This document shows, piece by piece, positions 10,011 through 21,530 of a stretch of DNA of 64,000 nucleotides. Each line of letters begins with the position of its first letter. Position 1 is the stretch's first letter. Location: assembly GCA_038087015.1 (NCBI GenBank), contig JASBNA010000027.1, forward strand, positions 434,001-498,000. Direction: 5' to 3'. The notes beneath the pieces were generated by a model, which saw only the letters and a list, made by a program, of their open reading frames with translations, was not told the origin of the DNA and made no database searches. A program made the position numbers and the translations under genes. The stretch is from Cerrena zonata (Eukaryota > Basidiomycota > Agaricomycetes > Polyporales > Cerrenaceae).

Positions 10011-12487
10011 ATGTTTAAACGGACACAGCCAACAAGAAAGAAGTCTAGGGTCTCCATGGGAGCTGCTGAGTCGTATGCTTACAGAAAAGCGGCTAAGAGT
10101 AGGTCAGATAACGGGTCTAACTTAATCAGAACTGCAAATGAAAGATTGGCGGCTAGGTCCCTGTCGAAGCTGGTGGTTTCAATCTTCTCTCCAAAGGCAC
10201 CCAGGCCGTGTCAAATCGGTATATGCTGTCTTTCAAATGAAACTCGTGAATTGGTCTTGACATCTTTTTCGGACTCCCAAACTTTTGTCAGAGCAGTTCA
10301 TAAACTAAACATTTTGATCCGTCAGAAGTGATTTTACCACTGACGTGCCTTTATCCTTCTTTCGACAAATTGGCAATGATAATCCATTCTAATTTAAAAG
10401 AAGGGGTTAAAGTTATTGGAACAAAATCGAAATACTTCGACAGCGAAGAAGGCGCTAAATTCATAAGGGCTTACCAGTCGCCAAATTCTCCCATACTTAA
10501 TCTTGAAGATCACAAGCCTGCTGTTGCAGCGGCTTGTGCCGTTATTCAACATTTCAAACAGTCAAACTTCTTCCCCAATACTCTCAAGCAGTTAAGAGTT
10601 AAAATCGAGATATGTGATACCAGCATGTTCATTGACGTACAAACGATCAAAGAATTGGAATTAGTTGAAAACTTAGTAGATCCCAAAAATGGGACGACCT
10701 TATTCAAGCAGTTGAATCACTGCTGTACTAAGATGGGCCAACGCCAACTTAAGTTGAGCTTGCTACAACCGTGACTGATATAAGAAGTATAAAGCTTAGA
10801 CTAGAAGCGGTGAATGAACTTATCGCTCAACAAAATGCTTCAACTGAAATACGTTTGAACTTAAAGAAATATCAAAATCTTGATAACGTAATAACAAATT
10901 TGATTCGAGTTCCTAGAAATAATGGCGTACAAGTGTCAGATCAGAGAGTTAACAACATAATACTAATCAAGTATACTTTAGAAGAAATAGATACTTTGAA
11001 GGCTACATTGGCAGGTTTCAGCTCTACGTTATTGAAGGAAGTAATTGAGATTTTGCATCATAAAGACTTGGTTTCCCTTTATAATTTAATTAATATTTAC
11101 ATAAATGAAGATTGCACATGGGCATCTAACACTCTTGAACTTAAAAACCAGAAATGTTATGCCGTTAAAAGTGGTAGAAACGGATTATTGGACTTGTCGA
11201 GAAAACTTTATACGTCCATTACCGAAGAAGTTAACCAACAAGTTTCCGACTTATCAAAAAAGTACGAATTAAGTCTCGATTTCAGATATGATCAAAATCG
11301 TGGATTCTATATACGACTTAAGAACCCGCCTTCTGGATTACCGGCTGTATTTATCAGCAGGATCAAAAAGAAAAATATACATGAATTTACTACAATTGAT
11401 ATTTTGAAACAAACTTCTCGATTCAATGATGTTATAACGGAAAAAACTTTATTGTCTGATGAAACTATCGAGAAATTAAACGGAGAATTGGATGAGTATA
11501 TACCAGTTTTATTTATGATATCTGAAGCAATCGCAACTCTAGATTTACTTTGTTGTTTCGCTTATACTGCTAGTTCAACTGATGCAAGCTTCACCTATCC
11601 AGAATTTTCAGACAGACTTCAAATAAAGCAAGGAAGACATCCCTTATTGATAAACAAGTTGAAGAGCAATTTTGTTGCAAATGATTATGCAGCTTTAAAA
11701 GAAATATCAAGATTTCAGGTGATTACTGGACCGAATATGAGCGGTAAATCGATTTATATGAAAGGATTATGCTATTTGGTTATCCTTGCCCAAATCGGAG
11801 CATTCGTTCTTGCTGAATATGCCGTTTTCCCTATTTTTGAAAACCCACATGTTAGAAGTGGTACTGATAATGTTGAAATGACCGCATCTCTGTTTTCCAA
11901 AGAAATGTCAGATATTTCACACATATTGAAGGAAGTGAACCAGGATACATTATTAGTTATTGATGAATTGGGCCGAGGGTCAAGCTATCAGGATGGGTTT
12001 TCCATAGCAATAGCAATTTCTGAATACTTAGTCAAGAGCGGAGCTATGACATTCATGTCCACTCACTTTCATGACCTATTCGAAGTTTTGAGAGCCAAAT
12101 CATGTGTATCGGCTTTACACATGAAAGTTCTCTTGAATGGTGAATCAATGAATATGATGTATAAAGCCAGCAATGGCAGTAACTCCCTTCAAGGATATGG
12201 CATAAAGTTTGCTGAATCCACAAATAGTTTACCGACTGAATTAATTGAAACGGCAAGGAGCATGACAATTGAGCTAAGATCATCAAGTGAAATCAAGACG
12301 GTGAAACCATTCTTACAGAGACCAAGAAAAGAAAGTTGATTTTGGAATTGTTTTATGCAATGAAGAAAATAAATGAAGAAAATATGGATGACAAAACGTT
12401 AGTTATGGTTTTGAAAACACTCAAGATAAATTTGTAGAGGAGATCACCAAATCAACAATTGAAGTTAGTTTTTTGAACCAACATTGA
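10011..12487 (+). pseudogene. MSH4: MutS homologue Msh4 (meiotic crossover factor), four frameshifts
   Basis: Msh4 pairs with Msh5 to stabilise recombination intermediates in meiosis. Seen: lever/clamp region with KMGQRQLKLSLLQP, core with CYAVKSGRNGLLDLSR, Walker A TGPNMSGKS, Walker B VIDELGRGSS, and STHFHD. The order and spacing fit MSH4, with no mismatch-reading N-terminal domain. The frame is broken near 10327, 10770, 12299 and 12421; each break looks like one missing base. Adding four bases gives 826 residues (S. cerevisiae 878), with a stop at 12485-12487 directly next to the BMT6 stop. The pieces are 10011-10331, 10328-10774, 10771-12339 and a tail in two further frames. Either real loss of a meiotic gene, known in some CUG-Ser yeasts, or sequencing error. 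Confidence 0.9.
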
Positions 12488-13489
12488 TTATTTCTTTTGG
12501 TATAATCTAAAGAAAAATCTCATATTTTCCAATTTCATATTATATTTCAATTCTCTTTGGTTTACTCGGTACCAGCAGCTTTCACTTTGTTGTACAATTT
12601 TCCAAGCACCGGAATCGGTACCTGGTTTACCAATGAGTACCATATCAATAAGAAATTGAACTGGGAATTTTTTATTCCCAATAGTTATATTGGAATACGA
12701 TCCAGCACTTTCTGCTATTAATAAGTAGCTACCTTTCTTACAATGAGTATTCAAATTTTGTAGGAATTTAATAGTTTCTGTTCTCTTTTCACAAAACAAC
12801 TCATTTGTAGTGAATAATAATGTGACCAAATCTAAATTAGCAAGATCCAACTCAGGTAGCGTTCATAGTTAAGATATCGCGGTACATGAATTTGGAATTG
12901 AACTTACTTTCATCGTATAGCCACTTGGTTTTAATATTATGGGTCAAGTTAGTCACCACCGTAGACCAATCAGCGATATCAACAATATCAACATGTAAAT
13001 TAGAAGCAGTGGCAGGATAGTCTTGTTTCAATTTACAAAAAACTGCCCCCAACCCAACCAACTCAGAAGCGGCTCCACCACCAACACACAATACTTTACT
13101 AGATGCCTCGCTGTCAGAAAGCATGCATCTGAGTGGCTCCAAAGATGCAAATAGAGATGAATACGCCAAAGCTCTCGCTGGCGTCCACCGGGAAGCATAA
13201 GCAAATCGTTTATCATCGTTATTAAAAGCTGCCAAATAATCTCGGTTAAACAAATCTCCCTTAACACTTTGTATATGTTGCTCGAGATCGGGCTCTGCAA
13301 GATATACTTGAAAGCATCCTCGAACAACCCAATGATCTTCTGTGGGTCTTGAGAGTACTTAGACTTGAATGGGATTGAATCATTCTTTAGTTCTGTACCA
13401 AATTGAACTGATCTTTCTACCTCATCACCCTCCACCTCATCTTCAAGCTTCTCTTTTTTCAAGTTTCTTCTCGCTATTCTTCTACTCAT
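12488..13489 (-). CDS. BMT6: 25S rRNA uridine-N3 methyltransferase Bmt6-like, two frameshifts
   Basis: SAM-dependent methyltransferase of the YLR063W family (m3U in 25S rRNA). Seen: start MSRRIARRNL, then RWTPARALAYSSLF, a Rossmann-type SAM loop VLCVGGGAASELVGLG, and downstream VDIVDIADWS. C-terminal SYLLIAESAGSYS and WYRV follow. The gene is split: 13307-13489, 12860-13310 and 12488-12850. A missing base near 13307 and an extra base near 12857 compensate, giving 333 residues (S. cerevisiae 365). Its stop abuts the reconstructed MSH4 stop, so the two genes converge with no gap. The methyltransferase assignment is from motifs and recalled family similarity; an essential-looking body with two compensating indels suggests technical error. 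Confidence 0.8.
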
Positions 13490-13719
13490 GGTCAACTCGC
13501 CTATCAAAGATACCAATTAGAACTAGTCCAATACAAGTAACCTGAAAAACCCTAGTCTTCTTTGAAATAAATGCGGGTAAGGCCATCGACCTTTTCTTTA
13601 GAAAAAGTGAGAAAACTCTTCATTTGGTGCGAAAGTATAAATACAAGAGCTAATCCTCGAAAATTTTCAGATAGTTTTAGTTTTCTTTCTTTAACTAATT
13701 ATTATCAACCTGTGTTAAG

Positions 13720-14321
13720 GTGGGCACTCAGCAGGTATTTGAATTAAATCTTCGGGTTATTCTTGTACAGCTGTAGTTGTTTTCCTTATCAGTTCGGCGC
13801 TCGAAAAGCGAGTCTAATGATGGGATCTCTAATTACCAAGTCAATTTGTTGAACTAATCTGATTAGTTTAACGTTCAATGGGTCTGTTTTAACGTGATGA
13901 ACAGATTATTGGTCCCCCTTCGGGGGTTGAGCGATAGTTTGTGAATTGCTAGGACTCACTTGAATGTTGACTTGGAAATTACGTCTCATCGATGCGTTTA
14001 ACTGCGTTATTGGACAGAGCTGCTTCGTCGACGGGTTGTATAGGAAGCGGGTCGGTCTTGAGCTCGCCTTTTGGATCCCTTTATTTGTTCCCCTTGGGAG
14101 TATTTAAAGGTCTAATTGGTTGCAGCTCGGCCACTATGATTCGTAGCAACATATTCCTGGACTCTGCGAATGGTCATTTGGCTTGTGATCGCTTGAGTAA
14201 AACCATGTTGCAAACATTATTCACTTGTAATTATTGTAAGTTTTTTAGCTAAACCTGAGTACACCAGTTTCTTTAGGTACCGGTTGATAGAGTTCGGTAC
14301 ATTTTCAAAATTTTTTTTTTT
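13720..14321 (+). ncRNA. Candidate structured non-coding RNA (unidentified)
   Basis: Inferred only. The stretch has no protein support, raised GC and several short perfect stems, one with a stable C-TTCG-G loop. It is bounded on the right by an 11-T run of Pol III terminator type. The strand is a guess from the T run. I compared it by eye with remembered cores of U1, U2, U3, U4, U5, U6, SRP, RNase P and RNase MRP RNAs and found no match. Telomerase RNA is possible but no template-like repeat was seen. Confidence 0.2.
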
Positions 14322-14505
14322 GATATGATTACGCAGTATGACAGATTATGTGCACCTTCTTCTTTTAACGAATCCCTTACTTTTAAGCTGCTTATACTAG
14401 TTCTAATCGGTTGATATTAGATGAAACCATAGGATTACGGAAAAGCTGTCGAGTCTACGTTTATTGGAATAATAGGGCCTCTTGGATACTATTTGTATCG
14501 TATAC

Positions 14506-14529
14506 TTTTTTTTTTTTTTTTTTTTTTTT
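14506..14529 (+). repeat. T24 homopolymer in the MIL1 leader
   Basis: Twenty-four consecutive T on the coding strand, ending 29 bases before the MIL1 ATG. Could be a nucleosome-excluding tract or part of the 5' UTR. Confidence 0.9.
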
Positions 14530-14558
14530 CGTTTTTTATTTTGATTCTTTAAAAGAAA

Positions 14559-17474
14559 ATGGGTAGCCCCAGAAGGTCCCAAACGGCCGAATCCTTGATG
14601 TCAACTGACACTTCATACAGTGGCCCAACGATAATGAGAAGAAACACCAGAGAATTTGGTTCTCGGACAAGTGTTCTGCATCTTCCTAGCTTACCCAGCT
14701 TACCGACCGAGACTTCCAGTACACTGAATGATAAACCACCACAACAAACTTCAATAGCAACACCAGAAACAAGCTACGTTGAATTTGATTTGAGTGGACT
14801 TAATTCTCATAATAACAACAATCATTTCTATAATTCCAATCACTCTATCTCCAATGATATTTTATCAGAAAAAGTAATTGGAGCAGACCCAAATAAACAT
14901 TCTATGCATAATGACGAAGATGATACCGTCAACAAACCTATTGACGCCCCTAATGATAACGACGACGAAGCTAATGACGAAGAAGATGATTTTTTCGATG
15001 GGAAAGAGTCAAACTGGAAATCAATGAAAAAAATATCATCATATGATTACTATAATGAACGGGGAGAATTAGAATTCACATCCGACGAAAGATTTACTTC
15101 ATTTGATAACTTGGCACATGCTCGCGGGTATACAAAGATTGACACCGAAGAACAATTAGCAAAATATGCTGAACTAAACAAAAAAACAGACTTTTTATTT
15201 GAGATTCGAAAAGATAAACAACCTAAACCTGAAAAAGTTGATAATTATTCTTCAATTGACAATGATATTACTTCAGGCGATGAATCGGACTATGAAGATG
15301 ATGATAATTTGGATTCTGATGAAACTTTGGAAGGTACTAAAGAAATGTTAACCGATGCTCAAAAATTCGCTTACGTTGGTATTGCTAAACTTATAAGTGT
15401 GGATATGGCAACTGATCTTGCTAAACTTCAAAAAAGAGCTCCTAAAAAACTTGCTAAAAATTTAAGTAATTGTCAAAAAAATTTTGCAAATTGGACTATG
15501 TATGTTATAACAAAATTATATGAACATATGGATCTAACTAAAGAAGAGAAACAAATGATCGAAAACTTGAGTATCCATGGTTTAGAGGTGACTGATTTAT
15601 GTAATAGTTTGGTTGACGAAAGTAGCTCCAAACCCAAAGCGGTGAATTTAAGTTCAGGTTTTGATATGAGATGGGTTATTATTTGTGATTTGTTCTTATT
15701 ATTAATTGGTGACGGGTATTATGATTGTAGATCAAGAACATTGTTAACCCATTTTGCTAATTACCTACATATCTCCGAGTTGGATATTTTGCAATTTGAA
15801 AGACGTTTAATCGAAAGTTTGGAATTGGATACTAGTAATAAAACAATTGAAAATAAAGACGAACTTCTCAACGATAGACTGTTCATTGATAAGCATATCA
15901 AAAGAAATAAAAACAGAAGGTTAGCCTACATTGGTTTGGCTACCATAGGTGGTTCTCTTGCTATTGGACTTTCTGCTGGTTTATTGGCTCCAGTCATCGG
16001 GGCCGGTTTAGCTGCTGGTCTTACAACTGTTGGTATTGGAGGAACTTCTGGTTTTTTGGCAGGTGTAGGTGGAAGTGCAATCATTACTACCGGAGGGGTT
16101 TTGACTGGTGCTAAAGTTGGTTCAAAAGCAGGTGCAAGAAGAGTTGGTGATGTTGAAACTTTCGAATTTAAACCTTTGCATAATAACAAACGTACCAACT
16201 TAATTCTTACAGTGAGTGGATGGATGAATGGTAAGTTGGATGATGTTAGATTACCCTTTTCTACAATTGACCCAGTAATGGGTGATATGTTTTCTTTATT
16301 GTGGGAACCAGAAATGTTACAATCCATGGGTCAGACTATTGGTATTTTGGCTTCAGAAGCTTTAACAACATCTATTCAACAAATTTTAGGTGCCACAATT
16401 TTAAGTGCATTAATGTCAGCAATCCAATTACCGATGGTGTTATCCAAATTATCCTATCTTTTAGATAACCCTTGGAATGTTTCTTTAGATCGTGCTTGGA
16501 AAGCTGGTAAAATCTTGGCTGATACTTTAATTTCAGGTAACATGGGGGTTAGACCAATAACTTTGGTTGGATTCTCCCTTGGATCTCGTGTTATATATTC
16601 TTGTTTAATTGAAATGGCTAAAAGAGGTGCTTATGGTTTGATCGAGAATGTTATCATTCTTGGTAACCCAGTCACTGTAAAATACGACCAAATCACTCTT
16701 GCTAGGTCAGTTGTTAGTGGTAGATTCATTAATGGGTTTTCAAGAAAAGATTGGATCTTAGGTTATTTATTTAGAGCAACAGGTGGTGGTATGATGACGG
16801 TAGCAGGGCTATCAGAAATTAAAGATGTTGAAGGAGTGGAAAATATCGACCTTACCGATTTAGTAGAGGGTCACATGTCTTACAGAAGGGCAATTCCTAA
16901 AATTTTAAAACGATTGAATTGGGAAATGTTAAGTGAAGAGTTCTCTGAAATTGAAGAAGCTGACCCAGAACAAGGTGAAAAAACCAGACAGTTAATCAGT
17001 GAATTCGATGAAGCAAAAGCTAAAATGATTCAAGAACAAAACGAAAACAAGAATAAACAAAAGGGTACTTGGAAATCTTGGTTCAAACCCAAACAAAAAG
17101 AATGGTGGGATATATACGACCAAGGTAATTCCAATTCAGCAAAGCTGCAAAATGAAGAAAATGAATCAAATCGTACGAGACGTAATACTACCGGTGCAAC
17201 AGCAGAATACCACGAATCCCCGAAACGCGAGGAACCTGCTGCCGACCCCATGTTTGATGTGAATGCGTTACTACAAGAGGTTCAAGATATTGAAAAAATC
17301 GGTAATTCAAATGAAGAATCATTGCAAAAAGTCAGACAAGACCTACATGAACCTGAAAAGAAACATAAATCTAACGAAGAAGTTGAAGAAGAAGAGCTAG
17401 AAAAACACTCAAGCATCCTTGGAAGTGCTACTTCAAAGCTACTGTTCTTCAACAAAAAGAATGAAAGCCAATAG
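14559..17474 (+). CDS. MIL1: DUF726/TMCO4-family alpha/beta hydrolase-like membrane protein Mil1
   Basis: A 971-residue protein of the DUF726 family; the S. cerevisiae relative YFL034W (Mil1) interacts with the AP-1-related adaptor at Golgi or endosomes. Seen: disordered acidic N-terminus (about 1-260), helical region with DAQKFAYVGIAKL, and a glycine/alanine-rich hydrophobic block (about 454-522) likely to be membrane-inserted. A hydrolase-like core follows, with the nucleophile-elbow motif GFSLGSR (Ser about 673), GNPV and GHMSYR. The charged C-terminus is variable. Full length and uninterrupted, unlike several neighbours. Start Met 14559 follows a long T tract. Catalytic activity is not established for the family. 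Confidence 0.9.
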   Translation: MGSPRRSQTAESLMSTDTSYSGPTIMRRNTREFGSRTSVLHLPSLPSLPTETSSTLNDKPPQQTSIATPETSYVEFDLSGLNSHNNNNHFYNSNHSISNDILSEKVIGADPNKHSMHNDEDDTVNKPIDAPNDNDDEANDEEDDFFDGKESNWKSMKKISSYDYYNERGELEFTSDERFTSFDNLAHARGYTKIDTEEQLAKYAELNKKTDFLFEIRKDKQPKPEKVDNYSSIDNDITSGDESDYEDDDNLDSDETLEGTKEMLTDAQKFAYVGIAKLISVDMATDLAKLQKRAPKKLAKNLSNCQKNFANWTMYVITKLYEHMDLTKEEKQMIENLSIHGLEVTDLCNSLVDESSSKPKAVNLSSGFDMRWVIICDLFLLLIGDGYYDCRSRTLLTHFANYLHISELDILQFERRLIESLELDTSNKTIENKDELLNDRLFIDKHIKRNKNRRLAYIGLATIGGSLAIGLSAGLLAPVIGAGLAAGLTTVGIGGTSGFLAGVGGSAIITTGGVLTGAKVGSKAGARRVGDVETFEFKPLHNNKRTNLILTVSGWMNGKLDDVRLPFSTIDPVMGDMFSLLWEPEMLQSMGQTIGILASEALTTSIQQILGATILSALMSAIQLPMVLSKLSYLLDNPWNVSLDRAWKAGKILADTLISGNMGVRPITLVGFSLGSRVIYSCLIEMAKRGAYGLIENVIILGNPVTVKYDQITLARSVVSGRFINGFSRKDWILGYLFRATGGGMMTVAGLSEIKDVEGVENIDLTDLVEGHMSYRRAIPKILKRLNWEMLSEEFSEIEEADPEQGEKTRQLISEFDEAKAKMIQEQNENKNKQKGTWKSWFKPKQKEWWDIYDQGNSNSAKLQNEENESNRTRRNTTGATAEYHESPKREEPAADPMFDVNALLQEVQDIEKIGNSNEESLQKVRQDLHEPEKKHKSNEEVEEEELEKHSSILGSATSKLLFFNKKNESQ

Positions 17475-17560
17475 TATAGTTTAAGGTTAGTTTAATGTAT
17501 ATATACTTTTTTACTAGTACTTATTTTTACTTAAGCCAGCGTAAAATGTGAACCTGAAAA

Positions 17561-17582
17561 TTTTTTTTTTTTTTTTTTTTTT
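17561..17582 (+). repeat. T22 homopolymer upstream of FRS1
   Basis: Twenty-two T on the coding strand between MIL1 and FRS1, 87 bases before the FRS1 start. Confidence 0.9.
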
Positions 17583-17669
17583 ATTAGTCTCTGTGACTAA
17601 GAGTGAATTGAAGATAAATCAGACTGGAAAAAGCTTTGATCAAGTAAACAACAGACCAGACAAGAAGCC

Positions 17670-19445
17670 ATGCCTACCATTCCAGTTGATAAAGCCGACC
17701 TCTTCGAGTTATTGGGTAAGTCATATACCACTGAAGAATTCGACGAATTATGTTTTGAATTTGGTATTGAACTAGATGAAGATACTACTGAAGAATGTCA
17801 AGGTGACGAAAGACCTCAATTAAAGATTGAAGTCCCAGCCAATAGATACGATATGTTATGTATCGAAGGGATTGCCCAAGCTTTGAATGAATTTTTAGGC
17901 CATAAGAAGGCTGCCGATTATAAATTGAACCCATCAACCCCAGAAATTTCCTTAACTATTGAAAAATCTACTGAATCGATTCGTCCATATGCAGCAGGTG
18001 CCATTTTAAGAAATGTTGAATTTGATGAAAGACGTTATAATTCATTTATTGCTTTGCAAGATAAATTACATACTAATTTATGTCGTAATAGAACTTTAGT
18101 TGCCATTGGTACTCATGATTTCGATACTTTAACACCACCTTTTACTTATAGAGCTTTATCACCAAAAGAGATCAAATTCATTCCATTAAATCAAACCAAA
18201 GAATTAGATGGTGAAGAATTGATGGAATTTTATGAAAAAGATAAGAATTTAGGTAAATACTTACATATTATTAAAGATTCACCAGTTTATCCAGTTATTT
18301 TTGATTCTAAAGATACTGTTTGTTCATTACCACCCATTATCAATTCTAATCATTCTAAAATTTCATTAAATACCAAGAATGTTTTCATTGAAGTTACTGG
18401 TACCGATAGAACCAAGACCGAAATTGTTATTAATCAAATGATTGCAATGTTTTCTGGTTATTGCAAGAATGAATTTGAAGTTGAACCAATTGAAATAATT
18501 TCTGAACATAATAAAGAAAATCGTGTTACTCCAAATATTACTCCAAAAAAATTTGAAGCCGAGATTCCGTATATTAATTCATGTTTAGGATTAGATTTAA
18601 GCGGTGAAGAAATTTCTAAATTTTTACAAAAAATGTCTTTACAATCTAAACCTTCTTCTTCAAATAAAGATATACTTGATGTTGAAGTTCCAATAACCAG
18701 ATCAGATATTTTACATCAATGTGATATAATGGAAGATGTTGGTATTGCTTATGGATTTAACAATTTAGAAAGAACCAAACCAAAAGGAGATTCATTAGTC
18801 TCTGCAGCATTGCCAATTAATAAGGTTGCTGATATATTAAGATTGGCTTCTGCCCAAGCCGGTTATGCTGAAGTTTTACCATTAACTTTATGTTCTCATG
18901 ATGAAAATTTTAGATTTTTAAGAACTAAAGATGATAACAAATCTGCAGTTAAATTAGAAAATCCAAAAACTATTGAATATCAAGTTGTTAGAACTACTTT
19001 AATCCCCGGTATTTTGAAAACCATTAAAGAAAATAGAAAACATTCTTTACCAATTAAAGTTTTTGAATGTGGTGATATTGTATTGAAAAATCCAGAATTA
19101 GAAAGAGGTGCTTTCAATCAAAGAAATTGGTCGGCCATCTATGCTGGTAAAACTTCTGGATTTGAATTTGTTCAGGGGCTTTTAGGTAAAATGATGCAAA
19201 CTTTAAGAACCAAATGGTTAGAAAATCCAAAAGAACAAACCGGTAGAGGCTATTGGATTGAACAAGATAATGAAAATCCAACTTTCTTCCCGGGTAGAGG
19301 TGCTAAAATCTTTTTCAGACCTGCTGAAGGCGAAGAACCAAAACATATTGGTGCAATTGGTGTTTTACATCCAGAAGTTTTGGGTCATTTCGATATCCCT
19401 TACGCTGCTTCTTCCGTCGAAATCAACGCAGAAGTCTTCTTGTAA
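17670..19445 (+). CDS. FRS1: Phenylalanyl-tRNA synthetase beta subunit, cytosolic
   Basis: Beta chain of the cytosolic (alpha-beta)2 enzyme that charges tRNA-Phe. Seen: start [16 protein letters not shown] typical of eukaryotic beta subunits, a B3/B4 domain with [15 protein letters not shown] sequence (here [11 protein letters not shown], about 53-63) and [11 protein letters not shown]. Then a B5 domain with [17 protein letters not shown] (about 338-354) and a C-terminal catalytic-like core with GRGAKIFF and HPEVLGHF. Length 591 agrees with the family (about 590). The codons for leucine are nearly all TTA/TTG, as expected for a highly expressed gene here. Met 17670 is the conserved start. Confidence 0.98.
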   Translation: MPTIPVDKADLFELLGKSYTTEEFDELCFEFGIELDEDTTEECQGDERPQLKIEVPANRYDMLCIEGIAQALNEFLGHKKAADYKLNPSTPEISLTIEKSTESIRPYAAGAILRNVEFDERRYNSFIALQDKLHTNLCRNRTLVAIGTHDFDTLTPPFTYRALSPKEIKFIPLNQTKELDGEELMEFYEKDKNLGKYLHIIKDSPVYPVIFDSKDTVCSLPPIINSNHSKISLNTKNVFIEVTGTDRTKTEIVINQMIAMFSGYCKNEFEVEPIEIISEHNKENRVTPNITPKKFEAEIPYINSCLGLDLSGEEISKFLQKMSLQSKPSSSNKDILDVEVPITRSDILHQCDIMEDVGIAYGFNNLERTKPKGDSLVSAALPINKVADILRLASAQAGYAEVLPLTLCSHDENFRFLRTKDDNKSAVKLENPKTIEYQVVRTTLIPGILKTIKENRKHSLPIKVFECGDIVLKNPELERGAFNQRNWSAIYAGKTSGFEFVQGLLGKMMQTLRTKWLENPKEQTGRGYWIEQDNENPTFFPGRGAKIFFRPAEGEEPKHIGAIGVLHPEVLGHFDIPYAASSVEINAEVFL

Positions 19446-19953
19446 TCTCTCTTATAGAATCTCTTTCTTCTTACATACATATTAATTCTATATCAATTGG
19501 TAGTAGGCTAGTTATTTCTTCATTACTATTATCTGCTCTATAGGGCCCAAATTTCAATGGTGCGCACACTACCACCTGAGAACATAACTTAATATTACTA
19601 AAAAAACTTTTTGGCTGAGCGCTTTTCTGATTTTAATAACCTAAAAAGGTTTGGACTATTTGTTCTTTTGCTAAATTACAACTTTTATTGTTTGATATTT
19701 GGTATACACATACAATTCAATACTCTGATCAAGAAGATTGTCCTTGGGTCAGATTGAGTTTTGCTGTTACGAAAGAAATCCAGTTAAATTAAGGTTTTTA
19801 CGAGCTTTTTGATAATTTGTTCATTATCGCACCATTTAAATTACCCGTGTTCCACATTAAAGTAGAATCTTAAACGGATATTTAATTGTCAATTTGAGAG
19901 CCAATTGAGGTAACGAGATAGAAGATAGAAACGGATTCAAAAGAGAGAAAAAA
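19446..19953. other. FRS1 terminator / SEC4 promoter region
   Basis: No open frame with support and no RNA gene seen. AT-rich, with unremarkable content. Confidence 0.7.
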
Positions 19954-20571
19954 ATGAGTGCAAGAGCCCCATCTAGATCATATGATATGATCATGAAATT
20001 ACTATTAGTTGGTGATTCCGGTGTTGGTAAATCATGTTTATTATTAAGATTTGTTGAAGATAAATTCAATCCATCTTTTATTACTACCATTGGTATTGAT
20101 TTCAAAATTAGAACCATTGAAAGTAAAGGTAAAAAAATCAAGTTACAAGTTTGGGATACTGCAGGTCAAGAACGTTTTAGAACAATTACAACTGCTTATT
20201 ATAGAGGAGCAATGGGTATTGTCTTGATCTATGATGTCACTGACTCAAGAACTTTTGAAAATGTTGAAAATTGGTACCAAACAGTGACCCAACATGCAAA
20301 TGAAGATGCTCAAATCTTTTTAGTTGGTAACAAATCCGATGACGAAGAAAGTAGACAAGTTTCAAAAGAACAAGGTCAAGAATTAGCCTCCAAATTAAAC
20401 ATTCCATTTTTGGAAGCCAGTGCTAAAACAAATGAAAATGTGGAATCCATTTTCTATGAATTAGCTGGTATTATTCAAGACAAACACGTTGAAGAACAAC
20501 AAACTGGTTCCAGTGGTATTGACGTCTCTCAAGGTGGTGATTCTAATGGAGCTAAAGCCAACTGTTGTTAA
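19954..20571 (+). CDS. SEC4: Rab GTPase Sec4, exocytic vesicle targeting
   Basis: Small GTPase that directs post-Golgi vesicles to the plasma membrane through the exocyst. Seen: P-loop GDSGVGKS (20-27), switch I with TTIGIDF (44-50), switch [11 protein letters not shown] (67-75), NKSD for guanine specificity (about 127-130), SAK (about 155-157), and a C-terminal Cys-Cys for double geranylgeranylation. The effector sequence [11 protein letters not shown] is that of Sec4/Rab8. Length 205 compares with 215 in S. cerevisiae. Uninterrupted, single exon. Confidence 0.97.
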   Translation: MSARAPSRSYDMIMKLLLVGDSGVGKSCLLLRFVEDKFNPSFITTIGIDFKIRTIESKGKKIKLQVWDTAGQERFRTITTAYYRGAMGIVLIYDVTDSRTFENVENWYQTVTQHANEDAQIFLVGNKSDDEESRQVSKEQGQELASKLNIPFLEASAKTNENVESIFYELAGIIQDKHVEEQQTGSSGIDVSQGGDSNGAKANCC

Positions 20572-21005
20572 TTGTGAGTAAAATGTGTTTTTTCAGTCTA
20601 CTTTTTTTTTCTAATTTTCTTTCATTAATTCTATTTTTAATCCCTTTCTTTTTAGTTTTCATTTCTTTCTTACATTCATTACTGGTGAATTGAGAAACGT
20701 TGGGATGTTAAGAGTTTGGGTACATCCATCTTTAATTATCTTAGTCGTTTATAACGAACTTTTCAACCTCTATTTTATTCAATTAGTTATTTGCCTTTTT
20801 TTCTTTTTTTTTTGTTCTCTAGTATATTTTAGGTTTTATCAATATGCAAATATTATAGAACCATGTTTGCATTATGTCAATTTTATCTTTCAAATACTTA
20901 TGATGTAAAGAAGCAAAAAAATGTAGCCTACAGTTTTAATGAGTGAATAAATAATCTTATTAAGTAGATCTAATGTACAAGAGAGAAGAGAATGCAAATT
21001 TAAAA
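20572..21005. other. Convergent 3' region between SEC4 and NUFM
   Basis: T-rich then A-rich sequence between two convergent genes. A short open frame at 20690-20908 has no coding character. Nothing else seen. Confidence 0.7.
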
Positions 21006-21410
21006 CTAAATTTTTTTACCAAAGTAAACCCATTGATCATCTAAAGGTTTTTCTTCTAATTCTTCCCAAACTTTCAATTCTGCTAATTCATTAACCAAGT
21101 TCAATTCATCATTAGCTTGAATGAGAATTTCTTCAATTAAACCACCACCAATTTTGTTTTCGATTTCCTCAGTGATTTCATTGTTTTCAACAACATTCAA
21201 TCTGTTTCTGGTTAAGGCTTCTACTGATTGTCTATAAACTGATTGTTGAGGATATTTTTGATTTAAAACTTTGAGAGTATGATTATATAATGAGATTAAT
21301 GCTGGTCTTGGGTTTGGGTGTTGGTATAATCCAGTAAGACCAGTTGGGTATCCACTGGCGGCTCTAACAAGAACCTGTTCAGCTTGTCTTAAAACGCTAG
21401 TATATCTCAT
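21006..21410 (-). CDS. Mitochondrial complex I subunit NUFM/NDUFA5 (B13)
   Basis: Accessory subunit of NADH:ubiquinone oxidoreductase on the matrix arm. Seen: 134 residues, with the family features TGLTGL near residue 23, a repeated helical segment with YRQSVEALTRNRLNVVE, an acidic helix with GGLIEEIL, and a C-terminal WVYFGK. A basic N-terminus (MRYTSVLRQAEQVLVRAA) could serve as import signal. Known: Saccharomycetaceae lack complex I, so this gene places the window outside that family. Upstream are two CACGTG boxes 11 bases apart (21531 and 21542). Confidence 0.88.
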   Translation of the reverse strand: MRYTSVLRQAEQVLVRAASGYPTGLTGLYQHPNPRPALISLYNHTLKVLNQKYPQQSVYRQSVEALTRNRLNVVENNEITEEIENKIGGGLIEEILIQANDELNLVNELAELKVWEELEEKPLDDQWVYFGKKI

Positions 21411-21530
21411 TTTGCCCTTGACTAATTAAACTTGGGTTAAAGAAGTATATCTTTGAAGTATTAAAATGTCGAGTAATTGAAAATTCTCACTATTTGGTTG
21501 GATGAAATAAAATAAATTCCGGGAGACAGG

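Larger units (their letters stand above)
13490..14558. other. Gene-free 1.07-kb region, hairpin-rich, upstream of MIL1 and BMT6
   Basis: No supported protein. GC is visibly higher in about 13.78-14.18 kb than in the flanks. Several short hairpins are present, including CCCCC-TTC-GGGGG at 13914-13926 and CTCG-CGAG at 13800-13812. T11 at 14311-14321 could end a Pol III transcript. T24 (14506-14529) lies 29 bases before the MIL1 start. Confidence 0.6.
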
